64,000 nucleotides of DNA from Tricholomella constricta (taxonomy: Eukaryota > Basidiomycota > Agaricomycetes > Agaricales > Lyophyllaceae): assembly GCA_013368375.1 (NCBI GenBank), contig JAACJP010000026.1, forward strand, positions 248,001 through 312,000, written 5' to 3'. The notes under the pieces were generated by a model that did not search any database, was not told where the DNA came from, and saw nothing but the letters and a program-made list of their open reading frames with translations. A program made the position numbers and the translations under genes. Positions 1 through 11,975 of this stretch are shown one piece after another. Positions within the stretch are counted from its first letter, which is position 1, and each line of letters begins with the position of its first letter.

Positions 1-1320
1 GTATTGACGTAGAATCCCCACAACCTAATGAATTTTACTCACCTTTTTGCTGATGTCAGTGATGTTATTTTGATCTAAAACAAGGAACCTGCTAAGGTGC
101 TCTCCAGCTTGTTTGTACGAGCTGATAATATCTGTAGCAAATTCCTATCTGTGAAATAATGTAAGCTTTCAAGATCCTACAGTAAACGCTGTAGACTGAC
201 GTTCGGACTTCGACTTCAGGTATACATATCCATCATGATCATGCTTCTCGTGTCCATCTTCATCGACTAGGCGTGGCGCAGGCAGTTAGTGCCTCTGCCG
301 CCAAGGAATAATGTAATTCGTCGCTCGTTCACGGACGTTAGCCACCCCAGCTATCGCCTCATGCCCAGCACGCCGGTACCCGCAGGCGGCTTCACTGGCC
401 AGGAGCATCTAAATCCAAATTTAAATTCAAAGCCTCTCTCACTGTCCTACTGCTACCGCTAGCAGCGCCGTTCAGGCTCACATATCAGAGGATGCCGATG
501 TGGCGAACCGGCCACCGGGAACTTAGGCAGCCATAAACCGAGGCCGCGACACTTCGCAAGAAATACTATGAGGCCTTGATCAAATCTTACTAGGAGAATC
601 GTTAGATTGCGGTGAGGTTTCCCTCATGAGCCTCCGTTAAAGTCATTTCCTGTGATTCTTCAGGTTATTAAGAGTGTTCCAAGCAAGGATTAGAGAACCA
701 GGGCACCCGTTCTCCTAACTCCATTTTACATTGACCTCCCTCCAACTTGAAAAGACGTTGCTCAATACTTCCTGTAGTCTTCACTAATCAATATGCTTCA
801 TTTCCTTGTGTAGTCCCTGAGAGACTGTCGCTGATGCGCTCTGGCGCCTTGAATGGCAAGTCCGGAGATCAAGACTGGTAATTGATAGACTTTCGGAGAC
901 CCCCCGTACCTTCAAAGCAAAGCTGGACTCCCTTCCGTCTTTACGCTATTCACCTATTCCGACCGTGTCGTCCTCCTCGTGTAACCGTGTCCGCGGAGTG
1001 CCGTATATAGTATCTGTCCCGCTTATCATACATTACTCCCGGTCCGCCTGTCGCTCCATGTCTCATCCTCTTTTTCTCTCACTCTTACTACGATGCCACT
1101 TAGGTGGCAAAAGTATATCCTGAACCCCCAATGTTAAGAAGAATGTGGATTCCAAGGCAATCAGCGTCTCGCGTGATAATAGTCTCGCCAACGCACGAGT
1201 CAGCGCGGGCATTGAATTCGTACGTTTTAGCCGAAGCCAGCACACATCTCCCCCAGCAATTGGAATTGCCGCACACGACCTTCATTTGCTCTATGCCCAG
1301 GATATAGTCCACGATCACTC
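1..1320. other. Stretch with no recognised gene upstream of PSD1
   Basis: I see no convincing coding exon, RNA gene or repeat here. Short ORFs between about 1060 and 1540 on either strand overlap the presequence exon of the decarboxylase in other frames and have no splice support. The last few hundred bases presumably hold the promoter and 5' leader of the phosphatidylserine decarboxylase gene. A pyrimidine-rich stretch ending in TAG at about 1334-1336 could be a splice acceptor, so the true first exon may lie further upstream. Confidence 0.4.
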
Positions 1321-3180
1321 ATGCTTTTCTCTAGGAAGACGATCTTGATGAAAGGGCGAAAGCCACTGTATGCAGCCACAAGAGTTTTGAATGCTTCATC
1401 CGCATCGGCCTCGAATGTGTTTGCAAAATGCTGGGTGCACAGCACGAGCAAGACTTCTGCACTAATAAGAACTGTACGCAGTCGTGCGTATTCGACCAGG
1501 GCGGGAAACGAAAGCTCGAATGGGGGAGGATTGAACAAGGGCGCAGTAGCGTTGCCATTTTACCGTAGGCGGTCTCTACATCGGAAGCGAACTCGCTACT
1601 TATTTCTAACATTACAGGTAAACTTATGAATGCATGGACGGAAACACCGACGAAATGGTATCCCCTGCCGCTGGCAGTCGGGGCGCTCCTACTAGTCGCC
1701 ATTCAGTACCGCAAAAAAGCGAAACGGGCAAGCAAAGAGGTCCACGTCGACGAGGAAGGCCATGAGATCATCCGGCTCAAGGGGCCCTGGCAGGTGTGTA
1801 CTCTAGAATTCGTCTAAGATGCCTTACCCATCGACGCTCCAGGTCCACGTCATCGGAGCACTACCCCTGCGTAACATGTCGCGGCTTTGGGGATATGTCA
1901 ACTCACTTGAGCTCCCCGTCTGGTTCCGCCCCTTCGGCTTCCGTCTCTACGCCCTCGCCTTTGGCTGCAACCTTGATGAGATCGAGCCCTCAAACCTCAA
2001 GGAGTACCCATCGCTCGGCGCCTTCTTCTACCGCAAACTCAAGGACGGTGCACGACCTGTCGACCCCGCCGTCCTTGTCAGTCCCGCAGACGGCACCGTA
2101 CTTCACTATGGCACCATTAAAGACCTCCACATCGAGCAGGTGAAGGGCATCACCTACTCGCTCGATGCTCTTCTCGGTGTTGAGCGGCCCGGAACTCCTG
2201 TCATCTGCACTCATGCGCACGAGCACAATCGCGACCTGAGCATCGTCGACGACAGGGAGTTCGCCAACGTTAATGGCATAGACTACAGCCTCGACCAGCT
2301 GATCGGCGCTGCGACTCCCAGCAGCGGCTCGACCACACCCACGACGGACTCCTCATCGGCAGTGGAACCTGGTGCGCCCCCGAAGAAATTTGGAACACAG
2401 GTCGACGCGTCTGTTGAGCCGGAGCAGAGCGTACAGGAGACACTAGTGCATGATGCCTCCGTTGCTCTTGAGATGGGTGTCGGTGCGTCCATGGAGAAGA
2501 GACGAAGTGCGTCCGGGAAAACCGTCAAACCTGGCAATGCTCTGTTCTTTTCCGTCATATACCTCGCTCCAGGCGACTATCACCGCTTCCACAGCCCGAC
2601 GGCATGGGTTGTTGAGAAGCGTCGGCACTTTGTCGGTTAGTCTGGCATCCATCTCCTCGGCCTGCTGAGGTGACTGACATCCTTCACTCCAGGCGAGCTG
2701 TACTCTGTCTCGCCCTACATGGCGAAACGCCTCGAGAACCTCTTTGTTCTCAACGAGCGCGTGGCCCTCCTCGGACGATGGAAACACGGCTTCTTCAGCA
2801 TGATCCCTGTCGGCGCCACCAACGTCGGTAGCATCAAGATCAACTTCGACCAAGTAAGTTTCTGGTTTCTCCTGCCTACCCTCTTCTCCTTTTTGACATC
2901 TCGCTGATCATCGTTCGCACCTCAGGCCCTCCGCACGAACGTCCGCGGGCGTCCCCCGCCACCCGGGACGTACTCTGAGGCGGTCTACTCCGCGGCGTCG
3001 CCAGTCCTCAACGGGCAGCCCCTCATCGCAGCCCAGGAGATGGGCGGCTTCTGCCTGGGCAGCACGATCGTACTTGTCTTCGAGGCACCCGCCGACTTTG
3101 AGTTCGTGGTGAAGGCTGGGCAGAAGGTCAAGGTCGGCGAGCGCCTCGGGGATGTCGCAGCGAAACTCAAGACGGACTGA
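1321..3180 (+). CDS. PSD1: Phosphatidylserine decarboxylase proenzyme, mitochondrial type
   Basis: Converts phosphatidylserine to phosphatidylethanolamine at the mitochondrial inner membrane. Model: exons 1321-1564, 1618-1793, 1843-2635, 2693-2853, 2926-3180, giving 542 residues. The N-terminus is rich in Ser, Arg and Ala with no acidic residue before about residue 60, like a mitochondrial presequence, and a hydrophobic membrane segment follows at about 95-112. The Asp of SPADGT (about 223) and the His of [10 protein letters not shown] (about 383-392) fit the family's self-processing triad. The LGST motif at about 502-505 is the autocleavage site, where the new Ser becomes the pyruvoyl group. 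Family knowledge: this makes beta and alpha chains. A Ser/Thr/Pro-rich insert of roughly 100 residues (about 273-370) interrupts the catalytic domain. The start is the least certain point: Met at 1321 or 1348 would both leave a presequence. Confidence 0.93.
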
Positions 3181-4121
3181 TCGAGTTGCGGTGCGCGGGA
3201 GAGGCGTCGTGTGGGGTTGGTGGACATTGGGGTTTCTTTCGGTGTTCGTGTCCTTTCTTACGGGAGAGGGACGTCTGCCTTCGACCCCTCCATCCATTCA
3301 TCCTTCATCTTTGCCCTGCCTTTCCGGGTTCTTCGAGCCAGGTACCCCCAAATGCGTCATTGCTCGATCTTCAACACGGACGAGCGGCGCCCTCGCCCTC
3401 CGCCAGGGTTTCTATGTATCACTATCTATGGTGGACTGCCATGCGCGGCGCGTCTTTCTTTTAGCTCTATTCGTATAGTAAGTTACGTGCGTGTGGATCT
3501 ATCTCCCCCGTCCGCAGCGCAGTCGATGTTCATCCATCGCCCTAATGTCCACCTGGCAGCGATTTGAAAAAAAACAATCTTCTCCTTTTTCTTTTGATCA
3601 CATACACATATCTGCTTTGTACTTAGGAATAGAAGCATCTTCATTACGGTTTCATTGTCATTGCACTCGCCATTTCCCATCAATTGAATACAAATTTAAA
3701 TCCGTCTCTATACTCTGCGATTCCGGGTTCAGACTTTTCATACTGGATTGAGTTGCGGTTGCGTGGTTTGTTTTCGTGCCCTATAATGCGGTCACAAGCA
3801 GATCCAGCGTGTTCAATGACCGCGAAAATGCACAAGAACGCATCCCGGAGGCCCAAAACTACGACACGCACGTAGAGTAAGTTAAGTACGTATCGTAAGG
3901 AAAAAGATTAAACGAGCGCAGAGATGCGATTATCAATTCTTGTGAAATGGCAAAGCGTACACGGATCGATATATCTGGTCTGGGAAAAAAAAAGGAATGT
4001 ATTAAAGAAGTGGGTGCAGCGTTTAACAGTCTGTAAGCGTCCCTCCGAGTCGTACGTCGTTGTGCATGGGAATATATATGCGTTTATGTGTTGTGAGATG
4101 TGAGATGCACGGCCCACACCC
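3181..4121. other. Convergent intergenic region between PSD1 and CHS7
   Basis: This lies between the stop codons of two convergent genes and should contain both 3' untranslated regions. I see no supported exon or repeat. Small ORFs here lack splice signals or family resemblance. Confidence 0.5.
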
Positions 4122-5458
4122 TCAATACCGGCCATCGGAAGGCGGATACCCCCTATATCCCGTCTTTTGCGGTTGTGGTGCGTAGAGCTGCTGGCCACTG
4201 ACGCCACCGACGAGAGACGCGGGCGCACCGCCGTGATAGTTGCTCGCGGTGTCCTCTTCGGGGTAGTCCGCACCGCCAGGGCCTGCAAGTAGCGGGTCCT
4301 TGACTTCCCATACTGCGGCCTTGGAACCGACGGAGAACTCAAGATCTTCTTTCTGTTAGGTAGGTAGGTCAGATATCTGATACACAAGAGGCAAAATGGG
4401 CGACGCACGGTGATACTGTCCCAGTATTTGTAGACCATCATGACGCTGAGGAGCATACAGAGGGTGAAGAAGAAGAGGCCGTCGATGTAGTGCTTGATGG
4501 CGTCGCAGATCGTGACACTGAAGGCGAAGAGAAGAACCTGTGCGATGGCAAAGAAGGCGGTGCCGAAGACGATGTCACCAATGGGCCAACGGTCTTCCAG
4601 GGTGCGGAAGACGAGGATGAGCTGGGAGACGACGTAGACGAAGGTGCAAACGAGCGGCCAGAGAATGTACATGATCCAGAGGGCAATCGGCTTGGAGTAA
4701 GAGAAGCCGGCAACTTGCTTAAAAGTGGCAATAGCGAGGAAGAATTGGAGGCCAAAGATGACAAGGCAGGATATCCGAAGAAACTGGGGCAAGGAGAGTG
4801 ATTAAAGGTCAGGTACGTATTTGTTGAATCCGACGTACCCATAGCGAAAGTGGCGTGCCGTCTTCTGCGAATTGGAAACCAACGAAACCATTGATGAGGA
4901 GACATGTGTACGCGGCTGCCACAAGGCCTGCGTATACCGCTGTGAACCACTGGGACAGGATGAGTAACTCTGTGGGTTCAATGACGAATAGTCTACTCAC
5001 GGGATATGTGACGTTAGCTGTGGGTATAATACCAGAATCGAGGAACATGGCAAGCAGCTCTATCACAGCGTATAGCCAGAAGAACGTGACGATCTCTTTT
5101 CGGCCTGTACAAGTCGTTTAGTCGAGTTTCACAATTCTTAAAAGTTCAGGCTGCTTACCGACGGCAGTGTACTTGCTGCGTATGTGGTATATCATGATGG
5201 CTGTCATTATTATTGCGACGATATGCACGAAAGATGTCGCTAGAATGGCGAAAAAAAGTAAGTTCTGGAATGCTTTTTGATAGCTCAGCGCTACGAGTTG
5301 ATTGAAGACTCACAAGGTTGAAAGATCAATGTTCCTCCTATGTCAACGTTCCTGCTATAGCACGTTGGCTCTATCCCTTGATCGGTCCCTACGAGAGGAC
5401 ATATCACCAGTGCCGCTGTCTCGCATATGGCGTTGAAGGACCCAAATTCTACCCCCAT
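4122..5458 (-). CDS. CHS7: Chitin synthase export chaperone Chs7
   Basis: ER membrane chaperone that lets chitin synthase III (Chs3 type) leave the ER for the cell surface. Exons, in coding order: 5314-5458, 5159-5239, 5001-5104, 4839-4949, 4409-4783, 4122-4352; they sum to 1047 nt, 348 residues. The family signature is clear: an N-terminal Cys-containing segment ending GGTLIFQP, then [46 protein letters not shown] and WDSIT near the last membrane span. About seven hydrophobic segments are visible, followed by a Pro/Gly/Tyr-rich cytoplasmic tail. The first intron is placed at 5240-5313; an earlier acceptor would leave only about 23 nt. Length and topology match the family. Confidence 0.95.
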
Positions 5459-8400
5459 GATTCAAATCGATTTGTCGTCGTTCAACCCGTTATTGTAGTT
5501 TAAGTAAAGTCTTCCCGTGCAAGTTATGGGGGCCCAAAGCCCGGAAAAAACGCCAGAGGTCGGTAGGAGGAAGGGAGTGATGGTGGTTCAGAGGAAAGCG
5601 TGCTGGACGACAGACAAGGCTTATGTTACGTAAGCGGGACTATGGCTCATCGCTGTGTCACCTGTGGATATTTGTGAATCCTGCATTCATCGAGCTTGCA
5701 GTGGTATACCTTCGCCGCTGTGTGTTGTTGCTCATATACATAGCCCCGGTATGGGGAAGGTCATCTCAAGTGAGCATCATACGGATTCACATGGGAAATA
5801 GGCCCAGTTGGCGGCGGCCATTGCTGTCCGTTACGATGAAGCGAGAGGGCCATCGCAGAAACGTATTACCGGAGTCGAAAGCCTCCATAGAAGCGCCGAC
5901 CGGAGGTGCTCTCTGCTCTGTTTCGACTCTGCACGATTTACATGTATCGTCTATCGATTGGGAATTCTCGAACACTAGGTTGGCCAGGCCATTGTACGCT
6001 GGAAGGTATATACCAGTAGCATAAGGAGTACGTCCATCGCACTAATTCTGTGACCTTTGCTTGCTTATCATGCTTTCGACGTGTTTCCAGTCTTCTTGTC
6101 CACCACCCCTCTGGTCAGATATACGCGTAGGTGATTTGTGTAGTGAGTATATTCACTTGAACCATGCTGATGACTTCGCACACAGTCGACGTGATGATTA
6201 TCTCCGCACTCGCTCTTTAATGCTGTTCAACGTGCTTCTCAGCTCACCGACAGACCTGAGAATATCTTTATTTTCTAGCTCCGGTTGTCTGACGACGAGC
6301 TGTCTAGGTCGAGTGATGCCAGAGATGCATCAGTGTGGGCGGGCGTCACCTATTTCTACACACAGATACGCATGGCGGCTTCATCGCGCGACTTCTGACC
6401 AGATTTTTCTGAGGCGCTGTGGGAGCGTGCACTCCGGACCTGCTTAACAATCGGCCTTGCGTCAGCTGGAGAACTTTGGTGCCTCAGGTCCAGCCGCATC
6501 CAGGTCTTGTTCATGGCTCTCGGCGGCGACGACGCGAAAAGACACCTCAATCTTGGAACGCGTGACTTATGACGCCGTGGAGCGCAACTTTTGCAGCAGT
6601 TCGGGGGCAGAGCATACCCCTTTATCATTCCGGTGTCGCTTATGCTCGCTCAGCACGCTCAGGCCGGAAACTTTTCTATCTCCGACCCGCCAGGCAGAGT
6701 TTATTGTCGAATGTCTAACTGCCTCGGAAGAAAAGTCTTTACCAGCCACTCACATCAACCACCAAGCTCGGATGATCGATTTTGTGAACCTCATGGTACG
6801 TTTGGGACGACACCTCGGGCAAAGGCAGATGCGTCCGATGATAGCTCCAGTATGATAATGCCGGCCGCTTAACCTTCGACTCCCACTCCGTCGTTGTTTC
6901 CTGTGATCGGTCTGTTGTTGGGTGGCGAAGAGCCGGTAAGAGGCACTTCATTCCCAATGGTCATAGCTCGAGGTTGGTTTCAAAATATTCCGTGGTTCCG
7001 TCTTCGCGTCTCGAGTGAAGGCTCCAGTTGGACGATGCAAGCTCCGTGCTAATTCCAAGGATCAGGGAAACTGTAGACTCTTATTTCTTCTACCGGGCCA
7101 TGCAGTACCCGCTGACATATGTTTTTAGAATCTATTCAATGAATGGCAGCTCCGAAGAATTTACTCCGCTTCTCTGCTTCTCCACAACCGTGCCACCACC
7201 TCCAGTTTCCTCCTAGGGAACAGGCCAGCAGTTCCTCCGCGCGTCACCGTACCTTCTCGCCCACACTGGCGTTAAGTATAACCTCCGCAGCGCAGCTCAA
7301 AGTCTGTAGGTCATGTCAAAAAATAGTACCTTCGATTCCCGCCCATGGACGTGTCAATCCCACTCGGACAGTCAATCTTATTCTGGTTGTTGCCCTTTGA
7401 TTCAGAGTCGAGAGAGAGCGTGTCACGATACATATACCTGTCACGCATTGCCCACCCACCCCGAGTACGTCGGTCCACAGGCACGGTTGGAGTAGTCCAT
7501 CGAGGGTCGATGGTACTTAGGAATCCATATCATGATCTATCACCAGAGACCATACGACGCGTACGAGTACACCGTTGCAAGGAGTTGCGCACGCCCCCTT
7601 CGGAAACGGCGCTAAGGCAATACAAAGCACTCAATACCATCTTACAGGTGTCAACTCTTTATCAGCATCATCGGTGTGCGAATCACCGGGTCCACTCTCC
7701 GTAAGTGACGATAGATCTTCCTTGGGGGCGTCGTACTTCACGTATGTTGTTGAGCTGACCTGAGCACAGGCTTAGGAATCATCATGATGTGTGTGATGGG
7801 CGCCTCACGAGCATGTATGTAATATGATGTCGACAATTCAAAACCTTTGCACACTGGAAGTGGATCATATGTACATCATTGGTGCACCAGGGAAGAGGCA
7901 CGACGAGGACGGACGATTTCAAATATGTAACCACGGCTTTCTTTGCGAGATAAAACTTCCTTCCTTCCATGGTGCACGAGAGGTCGGAATGGAGAAGGCA
8001 TCAGTTACTATTAGCCTGAACGCCAATCAGTCCCTGTCATGCTGCCCAACACATGTTTTATCCACGCGTGTGCAGCCTTACATCTTACTCAGTTACTGAC
8101 ACAGATCGGTTATATCGAAACCGCTGCCCGAGCCACTCGACAAGCTTCCAAGAACTCTTCGAATGCTCCTCAGCACCACGAACACACACTATGTACATGG
8201 TACTATCGAATTTCCCTCACAACTGCAGCAGACTTTGCCGAGTTGCCTTTGACATAAGTACTGATATTGATACTCCTACATACACACTTACATATTGCGG
8301 AGATAGCAACCAAAAACAGGTAATAATTGAACGATGCGACACACAGGAGCAGCAGCAGCCAGCTCCAGGCCAGCTCGCTCCGATGGCCCGCCGCCGAGCG

Positions 8401-9180
8401 GATTGAGAATCCTATCCTTGAAACGGCTCATTCCCGTCCTCCCGAAGACGCCGTCCGTTCTAGAGCAGTACAAGTGAAGCGTCGATGTCCAGATAGATGC
8501 CTCTAACGTCCAGCCTGGCTGGTATTGTCAACCTCGGCGCCCGATTTGTGGCATAGAAACTCTTGATCATGTTACCCTGCGACGACCCAGGGGAGTTGTC
8601 CATCTGAATGCCTTAGAAGTCGGCAGCACCCACCCACGGAGACGCCAACGTAACAAGAGGTAAGCTCTCCTTACTGGGCGTGCGTGCCTCCCAAGAGTCT
8701 GAGCAACTCCTGGATATACTTACCGAGGTTATAGCCACAGCCGGTGTCGCCATGACCCTAATTCAACAACCTGTCGATTTGGTCTTTGGGGAGCATCTGG
8801 GTAAGTATTCAAAATCAGAATAACCGATTCAGAATCCGAGGACAGATTTGTCTTCCATATACATACATTACATGCGTAGACAGGGAGGTGCATGTTCAGA
8901 ACAGGAGTATCAAAATATCACAAGGATGGAATGGATGGAACCTAGGGACTCAGTGACAAGTACTTTGACAAGTCCGAAATACAAACCGAGCCGGGTGTTA
9001 AGATGGCTGGCTGGCAAGTCCATTAATGTGTGTGGGCCGGTCACTTCCCTGAGTCCAGAGTTGCCCTGGCGGGCCGATCGGGGCAATCCGAGTCGGACGC
9101 TGAGCATGTCGACTGTTGTCAACGATTGGGGGTCGCGGTAACCTTGGCAAAAGGAGCACCTGTATTAGACTGGTAACCAA
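5459..9180. other. Gene-poor 3.7-kb region
   Basis: No protein family, RNA gene or strong repeat was recognised. ORFs of up to about 130 codons exist (for example 5623-6024 and 6061-6447), but they lack codon bias, introns with good signals or recognisable motifs. Two start-less open stretches at about 8465-8662 and 8613-8823 (+) read like protein but could not be joined into a sensible model. It may hold decayed genes or transposon remnants. Confidence 0.4.
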
Positions 9181-9383
9181 TCCCTCACTGAGAGACAAGT
9201 CTCGAGTAGAGGGACTGGCGAATCTGAGTTTAAATCACTCGTGCACGACAAATGATCGAAAAGAACAGTAAGAATGTTCTGCCATCACGCTTCTGTCCCC
9301 ATAAGTGACCCCCCAATTTGGATTTTGGAGGCGATCAACATTTTGTCGTCGCGCGCTTGCACGTCGCCGTCGTTCGTCACGTC
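9181..9383. repeat. Left arm of 203-bp inverted repeat
   Basis: This arm matches the reverse complement of 10311-10513 with roughly ten substitutions over about 203 bp and no obvious gaps. Weaker similarity continues outward for another 20-30 bp. The two arms enclose 927 bp holding two convergent ORFs, so the whole looks like a non-autonomous inverted-repeat element or an inverted duplication. Confidence 0.85.
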
Positions 9384-9394
9384 GTTCTGCCTTC

Positions 9395-9778
9395 ATGGAT
9401 GTTCCAAACATTGTGGCTCATCTGAAGACTATCCGGCTACTTCCCTCAGATGATCTACAAGACCTTGTTGACTGTGTTGTGCCTTGCCAACTGCTGCCCA
9501 GGGAATATTTGGAAGAACTCTCGCAACCTGACCGGACGACTGTGAATCGATCTATCATGCTAGCGTGGGCCGTTACCAATGGGACTCAAGTACCTCGAGA
9601 AATGCAGCTCAAGGCTATGCTTGGATCCTCTGAGCTGAGTGAAACGGGGTTCGCAAGACTGAAGAAGAGTTACGCCGCGCTTCCGGTGGCAGAGATGGCG
9701 GCCCAAGGTCACGCATATCAAAATCGTTGTCATGATTTGGTCGGTTTGCAAACACTGAGTGTGGATTGGAGGCTGTAA
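9395..9778 (+). CDS. Unrecognised 127-residue ORF inside the inverted-repeat element
   Basis: An uninterrupted ORF starting just inside the left repeat arm. An in-frame Met at 9305, inside the arm, would extend it by 30 Arg-rich residues. The product is soluble-looking with helical character (for example SDDLQDLVDCVVPCQLL and FARLKKSYAALPVAEMA) and no membrane span. I do not recognise the family. It faces a second ORF of similar size (9861-10241, minus) whose upstream region is the other arm, so the two share nearly the same 5' sequence. It could be a gene copied into a mobile element, or a chance ORF. Confidence 0.35.
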   Translation: MDVPNIVAHLKTIRLLPSDDLQDLVDCVVPCQLLPREYLEELSQPDRTTVNRSIMLAWAVTNGTQVPREMQLKAMLGSSELSETGFARLKKSYAALPVAEMAAQGHAYQNRCHDLVGLQTLSVDWRL

Positions 9779-9860
9779 ATTTTGATGGTCCGAAAGGGAG
9801 GCTAAGAAATAGAATCAGAATTGTAGAAGCTACTATATTTGAGCGCAGCTTGCTGGTCAA

Positions 9861-10241
9861 TTAAACATACAAGGCCATTGGTTCAGCATTAAATAAATTC
9901 ATCTTTTGAGGCATCCAGGATGGGGTAGAAGGCAGGTTCTGATCAATTCTGAGTGTGCAGTCGATGCTTTGAGGAGCATGTAGCCCCGAGGAAATGGTGT
10001 AACAGACAGGTGGTGGGGAAGGGATCATTGACGAGATGCTTGATGGTACAGAATCTGGAGGAGACACACTGAAGCTCGTGATACAGCTATCCCACACCTC
10101 AGCTACCCTCTTCCCGCTTCTGTAGATCTCCTTGGGAACGCTAACGGACTGGCCACTGTCCGCTTTGAAAATAAATTGTTGAGCCTCGACATGTTCTTGA
10201 GGCTCTGAAGGTGTCTTGACTGCAAAGAACCCGTGAGACAT
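9861..10241 (-). CDS. Unrecognised 126-residue ORF inside the inverted-repeat element
   Basis: It lies convergent to the 9395-9778 ORF, 82 bp away. The N-terminal half is hydrophilic (ADSGQSVSVPKEIYRSGKR) and the middle is Ser/Pro-rich. It may be spliced to a leader exon inside the right repeat arm, where a good reading frame starting at about 10420 (FCHHASVPISDPPIWILEA) is shared with the left arm. No family is recognised. Confidence 0.3.
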   Translation of the reverse strand: MSHGFFAVKTPSEPQEHVEAQQFIFKADSGQSVSVPKEIYRSGKRVAEVWDSCITSFSVSPPDSVPSSISSMIPSPPPVCYTISSGLHAPQSIDCTLRIDQNLPSTPSWMPQKMNLFNAEPMALYV

Positions 10242-10310
10242 CGACTGAGGATAGGCAGGCAGAATGTAGGTTCGAAAAAAAATGCAGAATGAAGATTAAA
10301 CGGTCCCCAG

Positions 10311-10513
10311 GACGCGATGAACGACGGCGATGAGCAAGCGCGCGACGACAAAATGTTGATCGCCTCCAAAATCCAAATCGGGGGGTCACTTATGGGGACA
10401 GAAGCGTGATGGCAGAACATTCTTACTGTTCTTTTCGATCATTTGTCGTGCACGAGTGATTTAAACTCAGATTTACCGGTCCCTCTACTCGAGGCTTGTC
10501 TCTCAGTGAGGGA
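10311..10513. repeat. Right arm of 203-bp inverted repeat
   Basis: Reverse-complement partner of 9181-9383. The near identity of the arms against an unrelated, single-copy-looking interior points to recent origin or ongoing correction between arms. I could not identify a clear target-site duplication at the outer edges, so a transposition origin is inferred rather than shown. Confidence 0.85.
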
Positions 10514-11578
10514 ACGGTCACCGGTCTACACCTGTATGGCGTTGAGTACTTCGGTCGGATGTTTGGAGGTCGCGTGGGGTGTTTGCTAGGGGCAGCCGCA
10601 GGCAAACAGGTACGTGTCGGAATAAACACCCCCTTGGGGGCACCTTGGGCGAATATTCGAGATGGGGATGGATGGCATAAGTATAGCGAGTATTTTTGTG
10701 TTGTTCTTTTTTTTTGTTAATCAACCATCACGACGCCGCCCGCTGCGGCACTGAAGGAGAGCTTTAGCACGATAGCACACACATCTTCATCTTTCATCAT
10801 CATCGTACGACTTCGAGTTCCGTCAGAATCTAGAAGGCGACGCCAGCGTCTGACCCCAAGCAGTGGATAAACATACGGTCACTAGAGCAGGGCCTCGAGG
10901 CGTCCGCGTCTCCTGGAAGCCTCCAAGTATCCTTGAGGCGTAATTGCGAGCACTTGATTCTTGAATATAGAATGGTATAGAACTTCGCCACGAAAGTTCG
11001 AGAGAGGAGGGGGCGTCCCCTTGTGCCTGGCTACGCGCCCAGATGCAAGCATGATCATGATGATCCAAGATAACGCAAACGTAAAGAATTTAAGAAAGAG
11101 CGCTCGAAAAGGACAAAAATCGGCCGGCCTCGCCCGGATCAAAACGCCACCACCACTGTGGCCCGGCGTTCAGGTTGGGTGATTTGAAAGTAAGTCGACA
11201 GAGCGGGCTTGGAGCGGTTTTGTTCTTGGTGCGTATTCTGATGTTGCCGGAACCGTTCTGTTTACCGGGGCATAAAAGACACAAGGGACTGCTTCGTATG
11301 TTTTTCGCGTAGATTCCTGGTAGTGTACTTTCACGAAAGCGTAAGTGTTAGGGTGGGTATCGGCGTTCAATCTGCAGAATGCGAGTAAGCGTAGATGCTC
11401 TTGATCGACCTTAATTGCTTAAGCTGTTCTGTGCTATCCCGATTCTGATAGACAGGTAAATGGGGGGATGGATGAATGGATGGTAAACGATACTGGACTC
11501 GCGTAGAATGTGCTAGAATAGCAATAACGAAAGCAAGCTTCCGAACCTGAACAGGTCCCACTAAGCACGTTCGTCTTC
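10514..11578. other. Stretch without a recognised gene
   Basis: No supported exon, RNA gene or notable repeat was found. Several short overlapping ORFs on both strands look like chance. Confidence 0.4.
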
Positions 11579-11975
11579 TCATTCAATCGATGCAAAATTA
11601 TCTCGGAAGATCTATGATGATGATATTGTGCTGGGCAAGCACACGACAAGGGAAGAAAAAAAATCTTTGACACTGCCAAAGTGAGCGTAGAGCCGACCAA
11701 GCCTCATCCGCGTCGCGCGCCTCACCTTGGCCACATCCAGATATCGATTCATCAAGCGGAGCTTTGCTGGGAGGTAACAACCTGAATAGTGATGTTCCCT
11801 GTCTGACCAAATGCGTACCATGCTACGCACCTGTAGCTTGGTCCTAGACCCCTTCGAAAGTTCGAAGCGATAGAAAAAGGCCACATCTTTAAGGCTTACA
11901 GTATCCTTGTACATCAGCCGCATCTTGGCCGCGACCGTTCGAACACGACGGTGACGTGCGTGGGCCGTAACAAAC
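11579..11975 (-). CDS. Possible spliced gene, 3' portion, function unknown
   Basis: Three exons can be chained with matching phase: 11900-11975, 11726-11830 and 11579-11611, ending in TGA. The introns start GTAAGC and GTGAGG and end CAG and TAG. The readable product is basic, with segments such as ARHRRVRTVAAKMRLMYKD, REHHYSGCYLPAKLRLMNRY and IFRDNFASIE. A continuous frame also runs through 12289-11612, so an unspliced reading competes with this one. The 5' part, perhaps from Met at 12335 or 12269, is unresolved. I recognise no family. Confidence 0.3.

Noticed and set aside
4438..4950. 170-codon Ser/Pro-rich minus-strand ORF
   Set aside because: It is an alternative frame of Chs7 exons and runs through two clear introns.
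8465..8823. Two start-less protein-like frames (one containing SEQLLDILTEVIATAG)
   Set aside because: The only intron that could join them is about 37 nt, too short, and no start or family was found.
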